NCBI GenBank assembly: GCA_946479075.1
Contig: CAMLDT010000198.1
Coordinates: forward strand, 1-6,428
DNA from: an uncultured Polaromonas sp.
GTDB taxonomy: Bacteria > Pseudomonadota > Gammaproteobacteria > Burkholderiales > Burkholderiaceae
Direction of reading: 5' to 3'
Length of the DNA stretch: 6,428 nucleotides
Shown: piece after piece, positions 4,274 through 6,428 of the stretch
How positions within the stretch are numbered: the stretch's first letter is position 1
Layout: each line of letters starts with the position of its first letter
The notes under the pieces: model-generated
What the model saw: only the letters and a program-made list of their open reading frames with translations
Told to the model about the DNA's origin: nothing
Database searches by the model: none
Program-made: the position numbers and the translations under genes

Positions 4274-5910
4274 AGCGCCGGCTCCCGTGTCAGGCGCGCC
4301 GGCGCCGCGCGTTTTGCGGCGGAGGGCTTGCGCCGGCCCAGCCACGCCGCGCACAGCAGCAAGGCCGCGCCCAGGGCCAGGCAGCCCAGGTCAACGCCGG
4401 CCACCGCCCACAGGCCGGCCGGGATGGACACCCCCAGGTGCGTGTCGGTGGTGGCTGCATTGAGCAGCGGGATGGCACTGAACAGCAGGCCCGCCAGGCC
4501 CAGCTGCGCCACCCACATGCGGCGCGACGGCCAGGCCAGGCCGGCGACGGCGGCGACCGCCCAGACACCAAAGAACAGGTTGATCTCGGCCTGCCCGCGC
4601 CCGGCCATGGCCACAGGCAGCAGGCGGTTGGCCCAGAAGAAGGCCGGCATGGCAATCATCAGGCCGGCGATGGCGCCCACGTTCAGCCCGTCCACCAGGC
4701 GCGAGCCCCAGCCCACACGGCCACCTTGGGCGACGACCTTGGTGTACTTGTTGCGTTCCTTGACGGCCCACAGCAGCAAGCCGGTGGCCACCATGACACA
4801 GCCGGCCAGCCCCGACAGGAAGAACAGGCCGCGCAGCAGTGGCCCGCTGAAGCGGCCCTGGTGCAGGCCGTACAACACGCTGCGGGTGGTGATGACCGCG
4901 CCGCGGTCCTCGCCCACCTCGCTGAGCAGCTTGCCGTCGGTCCCGCTGAAAACCAGGGCGGGCTGTGACGAGGACATGTCGTGGTCCCCCTTGCGCGACA
5001 GCGTGACGGTGGCCAGCGCATCGCCGGGGTTGTTGACGGTGATGCGGTCAACGCTGTCCGCCCCCCAGCGCTGCTCGGCCTGCGCCATCAGCGGGGCCAT
5101 CGGGGCCAGCGGCACGCGCATGCCCGAAGGTTTGGGATCACGCGGTCCGCTGGCCGGGAACACCTCGGCGATGAAGGCCTGCGGGTCGCCTTTGTAGGTG
5201 ATCTGCGGGCCGAAAGGCATGTACATCAGCATCAGCGTGACAAGACCGGTGTAGGTGATCATCAGGTGGTAGGGCAGGGCCAGCACGGCGGTGGCGTTGT
5301 GCGCGTCCAGCCAGCTGCGTTGACCCTTCTTCGGGCGGAAGGTGAAGAAGTCGGCAAAGATGCGCCGGTGCGTGACGATGCCGGTGACGATGGCCACCAG
5401 CATGAACATCGCGCAAAAGCCGATGATCCAGCGCGCCCACAGCGCCGGCATGTAGTGCAGGTCAAAGTGCAGGCGATAGAAAAACTCGCCGCCGCGCGTT
5501 TCACGGGTGGCCGCCAGCGGTTGGCCTGTGGCCGGGTCCAGCACGGCGCTGTAGAAGCGGCCGCGGCGCGTGACACCGGGCTCCAGCGGCGGCCCGGCTG
5601 CGCCTTTGGCAAGCGGCGCGCCCGACCAGGTGGCACGCACGCCGGGTTCGCGTTCGGTGGGCAGCGTGATGAACCAGCGCTGCCCGGTGGGTGCGCGCTG
5701 CTGCAGCGCGGCGACGGCCTTGTCCACGACGCCGGCTTGCGGCAGCAGGCTTGAGGCCGCCTGGTGCAGCTCGGGCTTCATCCAGAGCGTGATCTCGTCG
5801 CGGTAATAACTGGCGGTACCGGCCGCAAACACCATGAACAGCACCCAGCCGACCAGCAGGCCGCTCCAGGTGTGCACCCAGTTCATGGACTGGCGAAAGC
5901 CTTCCTTCAT
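4270..5910 (-). CDS. PepSY-domain inner-membrane protein, FpvG/FoxB/PiuB-type ferric-siderophore reductase candidate
   Basis: A 546-residue protein. TM1 (about 11-35, with MNWVHTWSGLLVGWVLFM) leads into a periplasmic PepSY region (about 36-155) that ends in YRLHFDLHYMP. Then come TM2 (about 158-180), TM3 (about 205-232), a second periplasmic PepSY region (about 235-355) ending in LYGLHQGRF, TM4 (about 359-383), and a C-terminal part with about four more helices (411-523). Candidate heme-ligand histidines near membrane edges are His13, His148, His152, His181, His204, His215 and His350. The first four-helix part matches PepSY_TM proteins such as Pseudomonas FpvG and FoxB (about 380-390 residues), known or proposed to reduce siderophore-bound Fe(III) in the periplasm; the extra helical tail makes this one longer. 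The ATG at 5910 overlaps the DUF3649 stop (ATGA) and has GGAG six bases upstream; a longer frame to 6018 would bury most of it in DUF3649. The substrate siderophore cannot be read from the sequence. Confidence 0.92.
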   Translation of the reverse strand: MKEGFRQSMNWVHTWSGLLVGWVLFMVFAAGTASYYRDEITLWMKPELHQAASSLLPQAGVVDKAVAALQQRAPTGQRWFITLPTEREPGVRATWSGAPLAKGAAGPPLEPGVTRRGRFYSAVLDPATGQPLAATRETRGGEFFYRLHFDLHYMPALWARWIIGFCAMFMLVAIVTGIVTHRRIFADFFTFRPKKGQRSWLDAHNATAVLALPYHLMITYTGLVTLMLMYMPFGPQITYKGDPQAFIAEVFPASGPRDPKPSGMRVPLAPMAPLMAQAEQRWGADSVDRITVNNPGDALATVTLSRKGDHDMSSSQPALVFSGTDGKLLSEVGEDRGAVITTRSVLYGLHQGRFSGPLLRGLFFLSGLAGCVMVATGLLLWAVKERNKYTKVVAQGGRVGWGSRLVDGLNVGAIAGLMIAMPAFFWANRLLPVAMAGRGQAEINLFFGVWAVAAVAGLAWPSRRMWVAQLGLAGLLFSAIPLLNAATTDTHLGVSIPAGLWAVAGVDLGCLALGAALLLCAAWLGRRKPSAAKRAAPARLTREPAL

Positions 5911-6299
5911 GAGCTGCTCCGGACATACAGGTGAAAAACCACCGCCAGCGACAGCGGAAGGGCGGGCAGCAGCAGGCCCAGCCAGGCGCGCCATGCGTTG
6001 CGCACGGCAAACACCCACATCACCGCCAGCGTGTAGATCACAAACGAAACGAGCATGCCGAAGATCGCCGCCTCGGCCCGTGCAGCGGGGAAGTAGATCG
6101 CCGACACCGTGGCCACCAGCGCCGACAGTGCGTAGCCGCCGGCGATGGCGGCCAGCGTGCGCGATGCCACGCCAAGCCGGTAGCTGAGCGCTGCGTTGCC
6201 GCGCGGCAGCCAGCCGTGGCGGCTGTAGCCCTCGGCGTCGGCGTCACCGCAGGGGACAGAAGCCGGTGCATCGTCGATGTGGACAGGCGTCGTGCTCAT
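5907..6299 (-). CDS. DUF3649 family membrane protein
   Basis: A 130-residue protein. The first 38 or so residues are polar, with an acidic stretch (PCGDADAEG) and no signal peptide. The conserved part then reads YRLGVASRTLAAIAGGYALS (40-59), AEAAIFGMLVSFVIYTLAVM (75-94) and FAVRNAWRAW (97-106). Helices are predicted at about 49-70, 77-98 and 104-126. This is the DUF3649 pattern; family members lie between TonB-dependent siderophore receptors and PepSY proteins, as here, and their function is not known. The ATG at 6299 lies 8 nt after the receptor stop, and its Shine-Dalgarno AGGAG (6305-6309) overlaps that stop. The gene ends in an ATGA overlap with the PepSY gene. It is presumably a membrane partner of the PepSY reductase (inference). 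Confidence 0.87.
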   Translation of the reverse strand: MSTTPVHIDDAPASVPCGDADAEGYSRHGWLPRGNAALSYRLGVASRTLAAIAGGYALSALVATVSAIYFPAARAEAAIFGMLVSFVIYTLAVMWVFAVRNAWRAWLGLLLPALPLSLAVVFHLYVRSSS

Positions 6300-6307
6300 G
6301 GGTGCTC

Positions 6308-6428
6308 CTAGTAACGCGCCTTCAGCGCCAGCACGAACCTGCGCGGTTCGCCGTAAAAGTTCTGGCGCGAGACACCGGAGACTTTTTCGTAGTACTTGTC
6401 ATCCAGCAGGTTGTCGGCGCTCAAGCTG
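6308..6428 (-). CDS. TonB-dependent siderophore receptor (partial, C-terminal 39 residues)
   Basis: Only the end of the gene is in the window; the N-terminus lies beyond 6428. The visible 39 residues contain NLLDDKYYEKVSG (near residues 6-18 of the fragment), then NFYGEPRRF and LALKARY before a TAG stop. This is the classic last beta-hairpin of an outer-membrane TonB-dependent receptor, with NFYGEPR as found in ferrioxamine, ferrichrome, coprogen and similar siderophore receptors, and a C-terminal aromatic residue as the outer-membrane protein sorting signal. The exact ligand cannot be told from so short a piece. The receptor should be the first recognised gene of the siderophore unit; the three membrane-protein genes follow it in the same direction with almost no gaps. 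Confidence 0.9.
   Translation of the reverse strand, partial: SLSADNLLDDKYYEKVSGVSRQNFYGEPRRFVLALKARY

Noticed and set aside
4187..5197. Plus-strand open frame of 336 codons
   Set aside because: It is opposite the PepSY and DUF3325 genes; the Arg/Pro/Ser-rich product is a typical shadow.
5911..6018. Longer N-terminus for the PepSY protein
   Set aside because: The extra 36 residues overlap DUF3649 and are not signal-like; the ATG at 5910 has a ribosome site and an ATGA overlap and begins with the family motif.
1..6428. tRNA, rRNA, CRISPR array, insertion sequence or phage attachment site
   Set aside because: The window is almost fully occupied by coding genes on one strand; no regularly spaced repeats, transposase motifs or cloverleaf-like sequence were seen.

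Overview
The window is a compact, GC-rich (roughly two-thirds G+C by eye) block of iron-uptake genes, all on the minus strand, so transcription runs from high to low coordinates. The style points to a betaproteobacterium, probably Burkholderiales and perhaps Comamonadaceae. The reasons are the base composition, the DUF3649-PepSY-DUF3325 trio behind a siderophore receptor, the DUF6587/PepSY_TM/DUF2271 train behind feoB, and a stretch inside feoB that resembles a dispersed repeat I recall from Comamonadaceae genomes. The taxon is an inference.

Unit 1 (6428 to 3908): the last 39 residues of a TonB-dependent siderophore receptor, then a DUF3649 membrane protein, a large PepSY-domain inner-membrane protein of the FpvG/FoxB/PiuB type, and a DUF3325 membrane protein. 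The genes are tightly coupled: a Shine-Dalgarno overlapping the receptor stop, then an ATGA and a GTGA start/stop overlap. The likely job is release of iron from an imported ferric siderophore, by reduction at the inner membrane.

Spacer (3907 to 3755): a small stem-loop after DUF3325, then a good Fur-box match at 3822-3836, and a feoA leader with a GC palindrome and three short direct repeats. I see no gene in it.

Unit 2 (3754 to 1): feoA, a 38-codon small ORF that overlaps both feoA and feoB by ATGA, feoB, a short Cys-rich DUF6587 membrane protein, a three-helix PepSY_TM-like protein with paired histidines, and a secreted DUF2271 protein that runs off the left edge. FeoB imports Fe(II). The three downstream genes look like accessory or redox partners that could make or handle Fe(II) in the periplasm. 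The unit is probably one Fur-repressed operon.

The whole window therefore reads as two neighbouring iron routes, siderophore-Fe(III) and free Fe(II), each with its own PepSY-type membrane protein. The most notable items are the inter-feo small ORF with two internal hairpins, the Feo/PepSY/DUF2271 linkage, and a Pro-rich insert in the FeoB cytosolic linker that may be a domesticated repeat.
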